Assembly: GCF_002440635.1 (NCBI RefSeq)
Contig: NZ_DJUW01000026.1
Location: forward strand, 178,176-242,175
DNA length: 64,000 bases
Reading direction: 5' to 3'
DNA from: Novosphingobium sp. UBA6272
GTDB lineage: Bacteria; Pseudomonadota; Alphaproteobacteria; Sphingomonadales; Sphingomonadaceae
The notes under the pieces are model-generated. The model did not search any database and was not told the origin of the DNA. It saw nothing but the letters and a program-made list of their open reading frames with translations. The position numbers were made by a program, and so were the translations under genes. Shown piece after piece: positions 18,338-26,577 of this stretch. Each line of letters begins with the position of its first letter. The first letter of the stretch is position 1.

Positions 18338-19308
18338 GCGGCCCCGGCCGCATCCACGGCCTCGATGCCATGCGCGGGCTGGCGGCGCTGTGCGTGTTCG
18401 CCTTCCACGCCCATTACCTGTTCCCCACCCTGCCCAACCTGTTTGCAAAGGGCTACCTTGCGGTCGACTTTTTCATGATGCTCTCGGGCTATGTCATGGC
18501 GCGGACCTATGAAGCGCGGATGGGTGGCGAGATCGGTCCGGAGCGGTTTCTGGCGCTGCGCTACAGGCGGCTTTGGCTGACCATGGCAGTCGGCGGAATT
18601 GTCGGGATCCCCTATCTGTGGCTGGCAGCGGGCGATCCCAGCACTTTCGCCCTGGCACTGGTTTTCAATCTTCTGCTAGTCCCCTTCCCGCTCAACCAGG
18701 AACTGTTTCCGCTCAATCTGCCGGCCTGGTCGATCTTCTACGAGCTTGCCGCCAACTTCACCCACGTGGTGCTGCTGCGCCGGTTGTCGAGCGGGGTGCT
18801 GCTGGGCCTGGCCTTGCTGCTGGTCCAGCCGCTGGCCTATTTCGCCAGTGTCAAGGGCGATGCCGATTTCGGAGCCTTCTCCATGCAGTTCGGGCTGGCG
18901 CTGGCCCGAGCCCTGCTGGCCTATTCGATCGGCGTGGTGCTGTGGCGGCGCTGGCAAGACCGGCCGCCGCTGAAAGTCCCGGCCATGGCCGCGATCATCG
19001 CCGCGCCGCTGCTGATGTCCACCCCGTTTGCCGCGCTGGGCTGGGGTTATGACCTGGTCTTCACCTTGCTGCTCTGCCCCTTGCTCCTAGCCGGCGGGCT
19101 GCGGCTCAAAGGCGCACCGCGCTGGGCGGTGCTTTCGGGCGCGCTGTCCTTCCCGCTTTATGCGATCCACATGACGGTCCTGCGCAACGGCTACATCAAT
19201 AACGCCAACCCCTGGCTGACCGCCGGCACTGCTTTGCTGGCCGGCGTGCTGCTGACATGGTGGTTGTCGAAGCGAGAGGCCCGTGCCAAAGCCGCCCGCA
19301 ACATCTGA
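18334..19308 (+). CDS. Acyltransferase 3 (OafA/YrhL type)
   Basis: Integral membrane acyltransferase, probably O-acetylating a cell-surface polysaccharide or lipid. The frame is open upstream, but the GTG at 18334 overlaps the HupE stop and leads directly into the family start (LDAMRGLAALCVFAFHAHYLFP). The Arg of MRGLAA and the His of FHAHY are the conserved catalytic pair. About ten hydrophobic helices follow in 324 residues. The acceptor cannot be told from sequence. It ends 16 nt before the enoyl-CoA hydratase start. Confidence 0.85.
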   Translation: MSGPGRIHGLDAMRGLAALCVFAFHAHYLFPTLPNLFAKGYLAVDFFMMLSGYVMARTYEARMGGEIGPERFLALRYRRLWLTMAVGGIVGIPYLWLAAGDPSTFALALVFNLLLVPFPLNQELFPLNLPAWSIFYELAANFTHVVLLRRLSSGVLLGLALLLVQPLAYFASVKGDADFGAFSMQFGLALARALLAYSIGVVLWRRWQDRPPLKVPAMAAIIAAPLLMSTPFAALGWGYDLVFTLLLCPLLLAGGLRLKGAPRWAVLSGALSFPLYAIHMTVLRNGYINNANPWLTAGTALLAGVLLTWWLSKREARAKAARNI

Positions 19309-19324
19309 ACCGGAGACTTGCCCC

Positions 19325-20131
19325 ATGGACAGCCCCGTCCTCTATTCGCTCGACACCGATGGTATCGCCACGATCACGCTCAACCGGCCCGAGCTGCGCA
19401 ATCCGATCTCGGACATCGATCTGATCGAAGCGCTGCTCGATACGCTGGCGAAGATGGAGGACGATCCCAAAGTTCGGGTTGCGATCCTGACCGGCGCGGG
19501 CTCGGCCTTTTCGGCAGGCGGCAACCTCAAGGCGATGCTGCCGGATTCGGGCGGGCTCAACGCTTCGCTGCCGGCACGGACCCGGCGCAATTACAAAAGC
19601 GGGATTCAGCGCTTGCCGCTCGCCTTCGCCGCGCTGGAAGTACCGGTGATCGCCGCAGTCAACGGCCCGGCGATCGGCGCAGGACTGGATCTGGCCTGCA
19701 TGTGCGACCTGCGCGTGGCGGGGGAAAGCGCCAAGTTTGCCGAGAGTTTCGTCAAGCTGGGGATCATCCCCGGCGATGGCGGGGCCTGGCTGATCCAGCG
19801 GATCGTCGGCTTCTCCAAGGCCGCCGAGCTTACCCTGACCGGCGAGACGATCGATGCCGCCGAAGCGCTGAAGATCGGGCTGGTCAACCAGGTCGTGCCC
19901 GATGCCGAACTGATGGATGCTGCCCGCAAGTTTGCGGCCCGAATTGCCTGCAATCCGTCGTTCGCGGTGCGCATGGCCAAGCGCCTGATTTGGGACGCCC
20001 AGTCGATGAGCATTGGCCAGGTCCTCGAAATGTCAGCCGCGATGCAGGCAGTTGCGCACGCCACCCAAGACAACAAGGAAGCGGTCAGCGCCTTTCTGGA
20101 GAAACGAAAGCCGGTGTTCCGAGGCGACTGA
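19325..20131 (+). CDS. Enoyl-CoA hydratase/isomerase (crotonase fold)
   Basis: The 268-residue protein is of the crotonase family. The oxyanion-hole segments SAFSAGGNLKAM and NGPAIGAGLDLA are intact, followed by GIIPGDGGAWLI. An ATG 42 nt upstream is in frame, but 19325 has CGGAGAC in front and gives the normal family length. Probable role in fatty-acid or aromatic/terpenoid side-chain degradation; the exact substrate is not predictable. It has no obvious operon partner. Confidence 0.88.
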   Translation: MDSPVLYSLDTDGIATITLNRPELRNPISDIDLIEALLDTLAKMEDDPKVRVAILTGAGSAFSAGGNLKAMLPDSGGLNASLPARTRRNYKSGIQRLPLAFAALEVPVIAAVNGPAIGAGLDLACMCDLRVAGESAKFAESFVKLGIIPGDGGAWLIQRIVGFSKAAELTLTGETIDAAEALKIGLVNQVVPDAELMDAARKFAARIACNPSFAVRMAKRLIWDAQSMSIGQVLEMSAAMQAVAHATQDNKEAVSAFLEKRKPVFRGD

Positions 20132-20158
20132 TTCACAGGAATGTGAGATCGAGGTTTG

Positions 20159-20182
20159 GGTATCACATTATAATGTGATACC
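20159..20182. promoter_or_regulatory. 24-bp perfect palindrome before ribB, candidate operator
   Basis: GGTATCACATTA followed directly by its complement, ending 9 nt before the ribB start codon. It is AT-rich in GC-rich DNA and has the size of an HTH-dimer operator. A half-site-like ATGTGAGAT lies at 20141-20149. Because the protein encoded next starts with an HTH domain, autoregulation is a direct hypothesis. It would also occlude the ribosome-binding region if folded in RNA. Confidence 0.65.
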
Positions 20183-20191
20183 TGGCGAATC

Positions 20192-21460
20192 ATGTCGACC
20201 AACATCATCGAACGCGTCCGCCGCCTCATAACCGACGGCGGCATGTCGCGAGCCGGCCTTGCCCGCGCGGCGGGGCTCCATGCCAATACCCTTCGGGACT
20301 GCACCGACGAGGGCTGGAACCCGACCACCGAAACCCTGCGCAAACTCGAACGCTTCCTGTGGGACAGCGAAGACGAGCCGGTGCTGGTCGGGATTGAAGA
20401 GATCATCGAGGAGGCCCGCAACGGCCGGATGTTCATCCTGGTCGATGATGAAGACCGTGAGAACGAGGGCGATCTGGTAATTCCCGCGCAGATGGCCACA
20501 CCTGATGCGATCAACTTCATGGCCACCCACGGCCGCGGGCTGATCTGCCTGACGCTGACCAAGGCGCGGACCGATCACCTCGGGCTGGAACTGATGAGCC
20601 GCAACAACGGCACCCGGCACGAGACCGCCTTCACTGTCTCGATCGAGGCCCGCGAAGGTGTGACCACCGGGATCTCCGCCGGAGACCGCGCCCGGACCGT
20701 CGCGGTGGCCATCGATGCCGGCAAGGGCCGCGAGGATATCGTCACCCCCGGCCACGTCTTTCCGCTGATCGCGCGTGACGGCGGGGTGCTGGTCCGCGCT
20801 GGTCATACCGAGGCCGCTGTCGATATTTCCCGGCTGGCCGGGCTCAATCCCTCAGGCGTGATCTGCGAGATCATGAACGAGGACGGGACCATGGCCCGGA
20901 TGGACGATCTGGTTCCCTTTGCCCGGCGCCACGGCCTGAAGATGGGCACGATCCGCGACCTGATTGAATACCGCCGCAAGAACGACCATCTGGTCGAATG
21001 CGTCAGCGAAGCGCCCTTCACTTCGGATTATGGCGGCGATTGGACCGCCAAGACCTATCGCAACAAGGTCGATGGCTCGGTCAACATCGTGCTGCAAAAG
21101 GGCCAGGTCAATGGTGCCGAACCGACCCTGGTGCGGATGCATTCGATCTCGATATTTTCAGACGTGCTGGGCAAGCCCGGCCCGCGCAAGCGGATCCTGC
21201 AGCGCGCGATGGATGCAATCGGCGCGCATGGTTCAGGCGTAATTGTGCTGCTCATGCCGACCTCTCCAGACCAGCTCAGCGCCGAAGTGAGCGGCACGAA
21301 AGGTCCGGAAATGGATCTGCGGGCCTATGGTATCGGTGCCCAGATTCTTGCCGACCTGGGCATTCACAACATGATCCTGATGACAAATGCCCATCGCAAT
21401 GTCGTTGCCATCGAAGGCTACGGCATCAACATCGTCGGCGAACAGCCGATTGTGGAGTAA
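20192..21460 (+). CDS. ribB: HTH - 3,4-dihydroxy-2-butanone-4-phosphate synthase - inactive RibA-like fusion
   Basis: Makes the four-carbon precursor of riboflavin from ribulose 5-phosphate. The 422-residue protein has three parts. Residues 1-62 are an extra HTH-like domain (MSRAGLARAAGLHANTLRD then a second helix). Residues 68-270 are DHBP synthase, with the acidic loop DDEDRENEGD at 85-94 and the PGHVFPL and RAGHTEAAVD motifs. The rest resembles GTP cyclohydrolase II but lacks the Cys zinc ligands, so that half is probably not catalytic, as in the RibBX hybrids described in Proteobacteria. ribH follows after 4 nt. Confidence 0.9.
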   Translation: MSTNIIERVRRLITDGGMSRAGLARAAGLHANTLRDCTDEGWNPTTETLRKLERFLWDSEDEPVLVGIEEIIEEARNGRMFILVDDEDRENEGDLVIPAQMATPDAINFMATHGRGLICLTLTKARTDHLGLELMSRNNGTRHETAFTVSIEAREGVTTGISAGDRARTVAVAIDAGKGREDIVTPGHVFPLIARDGGVLVRAGHTEAAVDISRLAGLNPSGVICEIMNEDGTMARMDDLVPFARRHGLKMGTIRDLIEYRRKNDHLVECVSEAPFTSDYGGDWTAKTYRNKVDGSVNIVLQKGQVNGAEPTLVRMHSISIFSDVLGKPGPRKRILQRAMDAIGAHGSGVIVLLMPTSPDQLSAEVSGTKGPEMDLRAYGIGAQILADLGIHNMILMTNAHRNVVAIEGYGINIVGEQPIVE

Positions 21461-21464
21461 TTCC

Positions 21465-21884
21465 ATGGCCCGTTTCCTAATCGTCGAAGCCCGTTTTTAT
21501 GACCACCTCAACGACATGCTGGTCGATGGCGCGCGCGCCGCACTGAAGGCGGCGGGGCACCAGATCGATGTCATCACCGTGCCCGGCGCGCTGGAGATTC
21601 CCGGCGCGATCGCGCTGGCCGAACAGTCCGGCGCCTATGACGGTTTCGTCGCGATCGGTGTGGTAATCCGGGGCGAGACCTATCACTTCGAGATCGTCGC
21701 CGGTGAAAGCGCCCGCGGGATCATGGCCCTGACCATGGACGGCATCGCCATCGGCAACGGCATCCTGACAGTCGAGAACGAGGAGCAAGCGCTGGTCCGC
21801 GCCGATCCCAAGCAAAAGGACAAGGGCGGCGAAGCAGCCAAGGCCGCGCTCGCACTGCTCGCCTTGAAGGAGAAGTTTGCATGA
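21465..21884 (+). CDS. ribH: 6,7-dimethyl-8-ribityllumazine synthase
   Basis: Penultimate enzyme of riboflavin synthesis; condenses the DHBP made by the upstream gene with the pyrimidine intermediate. The 139-residue protein has the family landmarks VEARFYDHLNDML, PGALEIPGAI and GVVIRGETYHFEIV with the catalytic His. An earlier in-frame ATG exists at 21387, inside ribB; the start at 21465 is chosen for length and spacing. The stop overlaps the aldo/keto reductase start (ATGA). Confidence 0.95.
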   Translation: MARFLIVEARFYDHLNDMLVDGARAALKAAGHQIDVITVPGALEIPGAIALAEQSGAYDGFVAIGVVIRGETYHFEIVAGESARGIMALTMDGIAIGNGILTVENEEQALVRADPKQKDKGGEAAKAALALLALKEKFA

Positions 21885-22816
21885 GCCGCCATCCTTCGCT
21901 TGCCGGCCTCAGACTTGTCCTGGGCGGCAATGTCTTCGGCTGGACGGCCAACCTGGACACCAGCTTCGAAATCCTCGACGCATTTTATGAGGCCGGCGGG
22001 CGAATGGTCGATACGGCCGAGGTCTATTCGGCCTGGGTTCCGGGCCACAGCGGCGGCGAAAGCGAAAAGGTGATCGGCGCCTGGATGAAGGACCGCGGCG
22101 TGCGCAAGGACATGCGGATCGCTACCAAAACCGGCTGGGGCATGGAACACGGCGACCTCAACCCTGCCACGCTGGGCACCCGCCTGACCGGTTCGCTGGA
22201 GCGGCTGCAGACCGACTACGTCGATCTCTACTATGCCCACCGCGATGATCCGAAGACCCCGCAGGACGAAGTCGTCACGGCATTTTCCGCACTGATCGCC
22301 GAAGGCAAGGTGCGCGAGGCGGGCGCGTCAAACTTCACCGAGGATCGCCTGCGTTCCGCGATCGCTGCTGCCAAGGCCGCCGGGGTACGCGGCTTCACGG
22401 TCCTGCAGAACCAGTTCAACCTTCTGGAACGTGGCGATTTCGATGACAGCTATCAGAACTGCTGTGTGGTGAGTGACATCGCGATGCTGCCGTATTTCGG
22501 CCTTGCCAGCGGCTACCTGACCGGCAAGTACCGCAAACCCGCCGATTTCGAGCGCTTTGTCCGGGGCGACAGGGTCAGGAAATACCATGACGGCCACGGC
22601 CCTGCCCTGCTCGCCGTGATGGACCGGATCGCCAAGGAATGCGAAGCGACGGTGGCGCAAGTTGCGTTAGCCTGGCTGCTCGACCAGCCCGGAATCGCTG
22701 CTCCGATTGCCAGCGCGACCACTGCCGACCAGCTCGATGAATTGGTCGAAGCCGTCGATATCGAACTTATGCCCGACCAGATCACCCAGCTGAACAAGGC
22801 TGTCCCGCAGGTGTGA
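21881..22816 (+). CDS. Aldo/keto reductase
   Basis: NAD(P)H-dependent (beta/alpha)8-barrel oxidoreductase of 311 residues. The catalytic tetrad is visible: Asp and Tyr in VDTAEVYS, Lys in ATKTGWG and His in YYAHRDD. The C-terminal PIASATTADQLDEL binds the cofactor phosphate in this family. It overlaps ribH by 4 nt and the EamA gene by 4 nt, so it is cotranscribed with riboflavin genes, although nothing links the reaction to riboflavin. Confidence 0.9.
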   Translation: MSRHPSLAGLRLVLGGNVFGWTANLDTSFEILDAFYEAGGRMVDTAEVYSAWVPGHSGGESEKVIGAWMKDRGVRKDMRIATKTGWGMEHGDLNPATLGTRLTGSLERLQTDYVDLYYAHRDDPKTPQDEVVTAFSALIAEGKVREAGASNFTEDRLRSAIAAAKAAGVRGFTVLQNQFNLLERGDFDDSYQNCCVVSDIAMLPYFGLASGYLTGKYRKPADFERFVRGDRVRKYHDGHGPALLAVMDRIAKECEATVAQVALAWLLDQPGIAAPIASATTADQLDELVEAVDIELMPDQITQLNKAVPQV

Positions 22817-23643
22817 TCGTCAGCGCTTCACTGCTGATGCTTGCATCGGGCGCGGCGCATGCCGTGGTCAACGCGATCCTCAAATCCGGTGGCGACAAGA
22901 TGTCGAGCCGGGCGCTGATTGACGGATCAAGCGCACTCCTGATCCTGCCGCTGGTATTTGTGGTGCCCCTGCCCCACGGCGCCTGGACCTGGTTGCTGGC
23001 CTCGTTTGCTGTGCACCTGGTTTACCTGATTACCGTGATCAAGGCCTTCGAAGGCGCGGACATGAGTGCGGTCTATCCGGTCATGCGCGGGACCGCGCCG
23101 GTACTGGCAGCACTGGCATCGGTTTTTTTGCTGGGCGATCCGATCAGCCTGCCGGTGGCGTTGGGCATCGGCCTGGTTAGCGCCGGAACCGCGTTGGTCG
23201 CCTGGTGGAACACGCCCGACAAGCGCGCGCTGGCCTGGGCCCTTGCAACCGGTGCAACGATTGCCGCCTATACCGTGATCGACGCCAAGGGGGCCCGGGC
23301 TGCTCCGTCTGCGCTCAGCTATATCGTCTGGGTATTCCTGATGCTGGGGTTCGGGGTCGGGGCGATATTTGCGCTGTGGCGCGGTCCGCGTTTCCTTGCC
23401 GCGGCGCGCAGCGAGTGGAAGCCGGGGCTGATCGCCGGTGCGCTGTCGATTGTCACTTATGGCCTGGCGCTGTGGGCCTATCGATTGGGCGATGTGCCGC
23501 GCCTGGCCGCCTTGCGAGAAAGCTCGATCCTGTTCGGGGTGCTGATCGCCTGGCTGTTCCTGAATGAGCGGATCGGAAAGGCAAGGGTGCTGGGAGCCGG
23601 GCTGATCGCCAGTGGGGCGGCAATGCTGCTGGCCGCAGCGTGA
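22813..23643 (+). CDS. EamA/DMT-family transporter
   Basis: The 276-residue protein has nine or ten hydrophobic helices in two EamA-type halves (the FEGADMSAVYPVMRGTAPV segment and ALRESSILFGVLIAWLFLNERIG segment are typical). DMT-superfamily exporters move metabolites or amino acids; the substrate is unknown. GTG start overlapping the stop of the aldo/keto reductase gene. A 94-nt gap with AGGGAGAGG then leads to the next gene. Confidence 0.88.
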   Translation: MIVSASLLMLASGAAHAVVNAILKSGGDKMSSRALIDGSSALLILPLVFVVPLPHGAWTWLLASFAVHLVYLITVIKAFEGADMSAVYPVMRGTAPVLAALASVFLLGDPISLPVALGIGLVSAGTALVAWWNTPDKRALAWALATGATIAAYTVIDAKGARAAPSALSYIVWVFLMLGFGVGAIFALWRGPRFLAAARSEWKPGLIAGALSIVTYGLALWAYRLGDVPRLAALRESSILFGVLIAWLFLNERIGKARVLGAGLIASGAAMLLAAA

Positions 23644-23737
23644 CCGCCAGTTGGACCTTGCAGGAAGGCAACCGGACGCGCATGTTCTGCTCAGGTTGAA
23701 CGCAGCATTCCTGAACGTGTCAATAGGGAGAGGGCAA

Positions 23738-24388
23738 ATGAAACTCACAAACTCTATCATCGTACTCGTTGGAACATTGTTCAGCGCTGCCCCAGCGCTT
23801 GCCGCGAGCGACTATCTGCTCGAAATTGAAGGCATCAAAGGCGAAACGAAGGCAGCGCCGATGCCGGTCGACGATTGGTCGTTCAGGGCCTGCAACGCCG
23901 GTCAATGCACAAAAATCGTCGCCCCGCGCGATTCCGCCAGCGGGCTGGCCACCGGCAAGACCGACGGCAAGGGCAAGCCAAGCAGCACCAGCTGGGATCT
24001 GGCGACCAACAAGGGCGCCCGCACGGCTGGCGGGGTCAATGTCGCGGTCGGTGATGTCGATGGCGATGGCCGGGCCGATCTGGCTTTCGCCGGCGCTCAG
24101 AATGAAGTCAGCAACCTGTCATTCACCTTCCAGAAGATTACTGTCGAATGGCGCGGTGTCTGCAACGGCAAGCATTTCGACAAGGCGACCTTGCGCTCCA
24201 GCAGCACCGGCGACCTCTTTGAGATCACCGATGCAACAGTGACCTGCTTATCCGGCCCGCGCCAGACCAGCGGACGGGCAGCAGTGTGCTCGGCGGCCGA
24301 CTGCGATCTGGCCGGTCCGGTTACGATGACCATTACCGGCGGCCAGATGAAGCATACCAAAACCGGTCACGTCACCCTGCTCAAATAG
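23738..24388 (+). CDS. Exported protein with Hcp-like N-terminus
   Basis: The 216-residue product has a signal peptide ending AALAA region (residues 1-22) and begins SDYLLEIEGIKGETK, which resembles the start of Hcp tube proteins and their exported relatives. A calcium-loop-like DVDGDGRADLAF lies near residue 108, NLSFTFQKITVEW follows, and four Cys occur in CNAGQC and CSAADC pairs. No other secretion genes lie nearby, so a type VI role is not supported. The start follows AGGGAGAGG. The 3' end overlaps the converging DUF1254 gene by 8 nt. Confidence 0.65.
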   Translation: MKLTNSIIVLVGTLFSAAPALAASDYLLEIEGIKGETKAAPMPVDDWSFRACNAGQCTKIVAPRDSASGLATGKTDGKGKPSSTSWDLATNKGARTAGGVNVAVGDVDGDGRADLAFAGAQNEVSNLSFTFQKITVEWRGVCNGKHFDKATLRSSSTGDLFEITDATVTCLSGPRQTSGRAAVCSAADCDLAGPVTMTITGGQMKHTKTGHVTLLK

Positions 24389-24902
24389 GCTGGCACTTGT
24401 CGCCGCGGCGCGCAGGATCAATTGCGGCAAAGCGCTCTGCACTTGGCGCAAGCCGCCGATCGAGCACAATCCCCTTGTCCGATGGCGAGATCACGACCTT
24501 CTCACCGGCCGGGGTCGCCTGCCCTTCCCGCGCAAGGACAAAACGAATGCCTTGCGGGTTGATCGCACTGTCGAACACCGCGATGTTGTCGGTATTGGCA
24601 GCGAAGACCGAGATCGAGACATAGCCATTGTCCGGACTGGGCTGCGCTTCGATCAGCAGCGGCCCGCCGGACAGGTCATAGGCGCAGCTGGAATAGGCCA
24701 GATCCGGCGACGGTCGCACCACCCCACGCGAATTCTGCGTGGTACGCGGCCCGAAGTAGAATTGGTTGATCAGCTTCCCATCCTGCGAAATACGCTTCAT
24801 CGCGATATTCATCAGGAAGTGCGGCGTGACGTAAACCAGTCCGACATGGCCGACGGCCGCCGCCACGGCGAACAGCAGCGCGAGCTTGACCGGACGCTTC
24901 AT
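24381..24902 (-). CDS. DUF1254 domain membrane-anchored protein
   Basis: The 173-residue protein has one N-terminal transmembrane segment (VKLALLFAVAAAVGHVGLVYV) and a DUF1254-type domain (DLAYSSCAYDLSGGPLLIEA, then VSISVFAANTDNIAV). In many bacteria DUF1254 and DUF1214 form one protein; here they are separate neighbouring genes. The start at 24902 follows GTGGAGG and overlaps the stop of the DUF1214 gene (ATGA). Function unknown, cell envelope likely. Confidence 0.8.
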   Translation of the reverse strand: MKRPVKLALLFAVAAAVGHVGLVYVTPHFLMNIAMKRISQDGKLINQFYFGPRTTQNSRGVVRPSPDLAYSSCAYDLSGGPLLIEAQPSPDNGYVSISVFAANTDNIAVFDSAINPQGIRFVLAREGQATPAGEKVVISPSDKGIVLDRRLAPSAERFAAIDPARRGDKCQPI

Positions 24903-25495
24903 GCCTTGCCTCCACATTCAAGCCGCGTCACCGTTGGCATCGGGATCGCGGCGAAATTAGTCTGGGCGGACTTGCTTGGCTGGTAGATCCGCAAGGTGAT
25001 GTCGAAATTCCCGGCCTTGCGGGTTGAGGCCCAGGCCCCTTCCGCCGGTTTGGTTGCAGAAAGCACGCCGGTCCATTTCCCCTGGGCATCGGGCTGCACT
25101 TCGGTGGCATCGAACGACAGCGCATCGTCATCGTTGAGCGGCAGGTAGTTGTCCGCGGCATAAACCGTGATCGACCACCATTGGCCCGGCATGGCTCCGC
25201 CGTTGACCCGGTAGTTGCAATCTTCGCGCAGCGGCTGCCCGCCATCGTCGGTCTTGCGGGTGAAGTAGATCGCCTGGCTCTTGTTGAGCGCCAGCAATCC
25301 GCTGATCGCAACGCGCGCACGCAGCCACGGCCCGGCATCGGTCGATCCAGTTACGGAACTTCCATACCAGCCCGAATAGTTCTGCCCGCCCATCCCGCCG
25401 GTGATCGCCCACCAGCCGCTGAGCAGCCCGACCATCAAGCCCCCGGAAATGGTGGCAGCGACAGCCCAGCGCGATGGTTTCTGCAGATCAGCCAA
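24899..25495 (-). CDS. DUF1214 domain membrane-anchored protein
   Basis: The 198-residue protein has a transmembrane segment at about 11-32 and a DUF1214-type domain (YFTRKTDDGGQPLREDCNYRVNG then WWSITVYAADNYLP, typical of the family). It precedes and overlaps the DUF1254 gene, and its start overlaps the end of the DUF7064-like gene by 8 nt. The four genes from 27651 down to 24381 thus form one coupled minus-strand operon. Function unknown. Confidence 0.83.
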   Translation of the reverse strand: MADLQKPSRWAVAATISGGLMVGLLSGWWAITGGMGGQNYSGWYGSSVTGSTDAGPWLRARVAISGLLALNKSQAIYFTRKTDDGGQPLREDCNYRVNGGAMPGQWWSITVYAADNYLPLNDDDALSFDATEVQPDAQGKWTGVLSATKPAEGAWASTRKAGNFDITLRIYQPSKSAQTNFAAIPMPTVTRLECGGKA

Positions 25496-26573
25496 GGTCC
25501 ATGAACTCCTTCAAGCCATAGGGCTGGTAAGGCCCGATGATCAGTTGCTCGAACACGCCAAAACCCGCGCCATGTTTGTCCGAAACCACCCGGCAGGGCA
25601 GCTGGACGTGATAATTGTCCATCGAACCCGGGTTGCACTGTTCAAGACCGAAATCCTCGCGCTCCACCACCAGCGGGCCGTGCCACAGGCCATGGTTCCA
25701 CTTGGGGGAAGTATAGCCCAGCCCCCGCATCTGGAACCGTCCGACCGGCTCGAAGGTCAACGTCTCCGGTCCGTCCTGACCTTCGATAACCAAGGTGCCC
25801 TTCTCCGGCCAGCGGGTGCCCGTGGTGAGCGGCGATGCCATCTCACCATCGGTGTCGATCAGCGCGGCGGCATCGGCGCCGTCGGGTGCGATGACCGCGC
25901 GGGTGTTCCACTTGTTGCCCTTGGCATCCGCGTTGACGTGGAAGAACACACTGCGATCCGCGAAATTGAGCGGGGTCCACTGCCAGAAGAAGCCAGGGAT
26001 CACCCCGGTGCCGTGCGGCTGCTCGTCACGCGTACCGACCGGGCGCACGCCCCAGCTGCGATCGCGGGTGCCGACCGTGCCAGGGGCACAATCCTGCCGG
26101 TCGCCATCGATCTCGATCCAGCCGGTATAATGGCCGTTCTGGGTCAGCCGGGTATAGTCCATGAAGGTGCGCGGCCCGATCCGGTGGATGAAGCGCGGCT
26201 CCTCGATCGGAAAGGCCCGGCCGGTGAAGGTCACGTCGGCCTTCAGCCCCTCACCATCGACCACCACCCGCAGCATCTTCAGCGGCTCGATGATCTCGAT
26301 CCGGATCGGCCCGACAGCCGTGTCCATCCGTTCCATCCCCAGCTCGCGGCTGGCATGGAGATTGTACTGCACCCCGTCGCGGATCGCGCAGAAATGCGCG
26401 TCCATGATGTTGAGATGCGGATAGACCCCCAGCGCCGCAGCGAAGAAGCCTGAGCCATCGGGGGCATAGCCATTGAAGAAATAGCGATCGTAGAAGTTCC
26501 GGTCGGTCCCCGCATAGGCCACCGGTTCCGGTGTCTGATGCAGCGGATAGTCGTCGCCCCTGGTCAGGACCAT
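25488..26573 (-). CDS. DUF7064-type (lipocalin-like) protein of unknown function
   Basis: The 361-residue protein lacks a signal peptide or membrane segment. It has features of the DUF7064/7065 proteins that accompany phosphotransferase genes: ALGVYPHLNIMDAHF near 47-61, a YTGWIEIDG segment, TRDRSWGVRPVG, and a beta-rich remainder, resembling hydroxysteroid- or carotenoid-hydratase-like lipocalin folds. It starts 4 nt after the phosphotransferase gene, with AAAGG in front. The pair may act on a small hydroxylated lipid or steroid; this is inference. Confidence 0.68.
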   Translation of the reverse strand: MVLTRGDDYPLHQTPEPVAYAGTDRNFYDRYFFNGYAPDGSGFFAAALGVYPHLNIMDAHFCAIRDGVQYNLHASRELGMERMDTAVGPIRIEIIEPLKMLRVVVDGEGLKADVTFTGRAFPIEEPRFIHRIGPRTFMDYTRLTQNGHYTGWIEIDGDRQDCAPGTVGTRDRSWGVRPVGTRDEQPHGTGVIPGFFWQWTPLNFADRSVFFHVNADAKGNKWNTRAVIAPDGADAAALIDTDGEMASPLTTGTRWPEKGTLVIEGQDGPETLTFEPVGRFQMRGLGYTSPKWNHGLWHGPLVVEREDFGLEQCNPGSMDNYHVQLPCRVVSDKHGAGFGVFEQLIIGPYQPYGLKEFMDLG

Positions 26574-26577
26574 CGGA

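Noticed and set aside
20132..20191. FMN riboswitch before ribB
   Set aside because: The 60-nt gap is too short and lacks the conserved riboswitch helices; only the palindrome is present.
23738..24388. Type VI secretion effector or tube gene
   Set aside because: The Hcp-like start is accompanied by a signal peptide and no T6SS genes, so only fold similarity is claimed.
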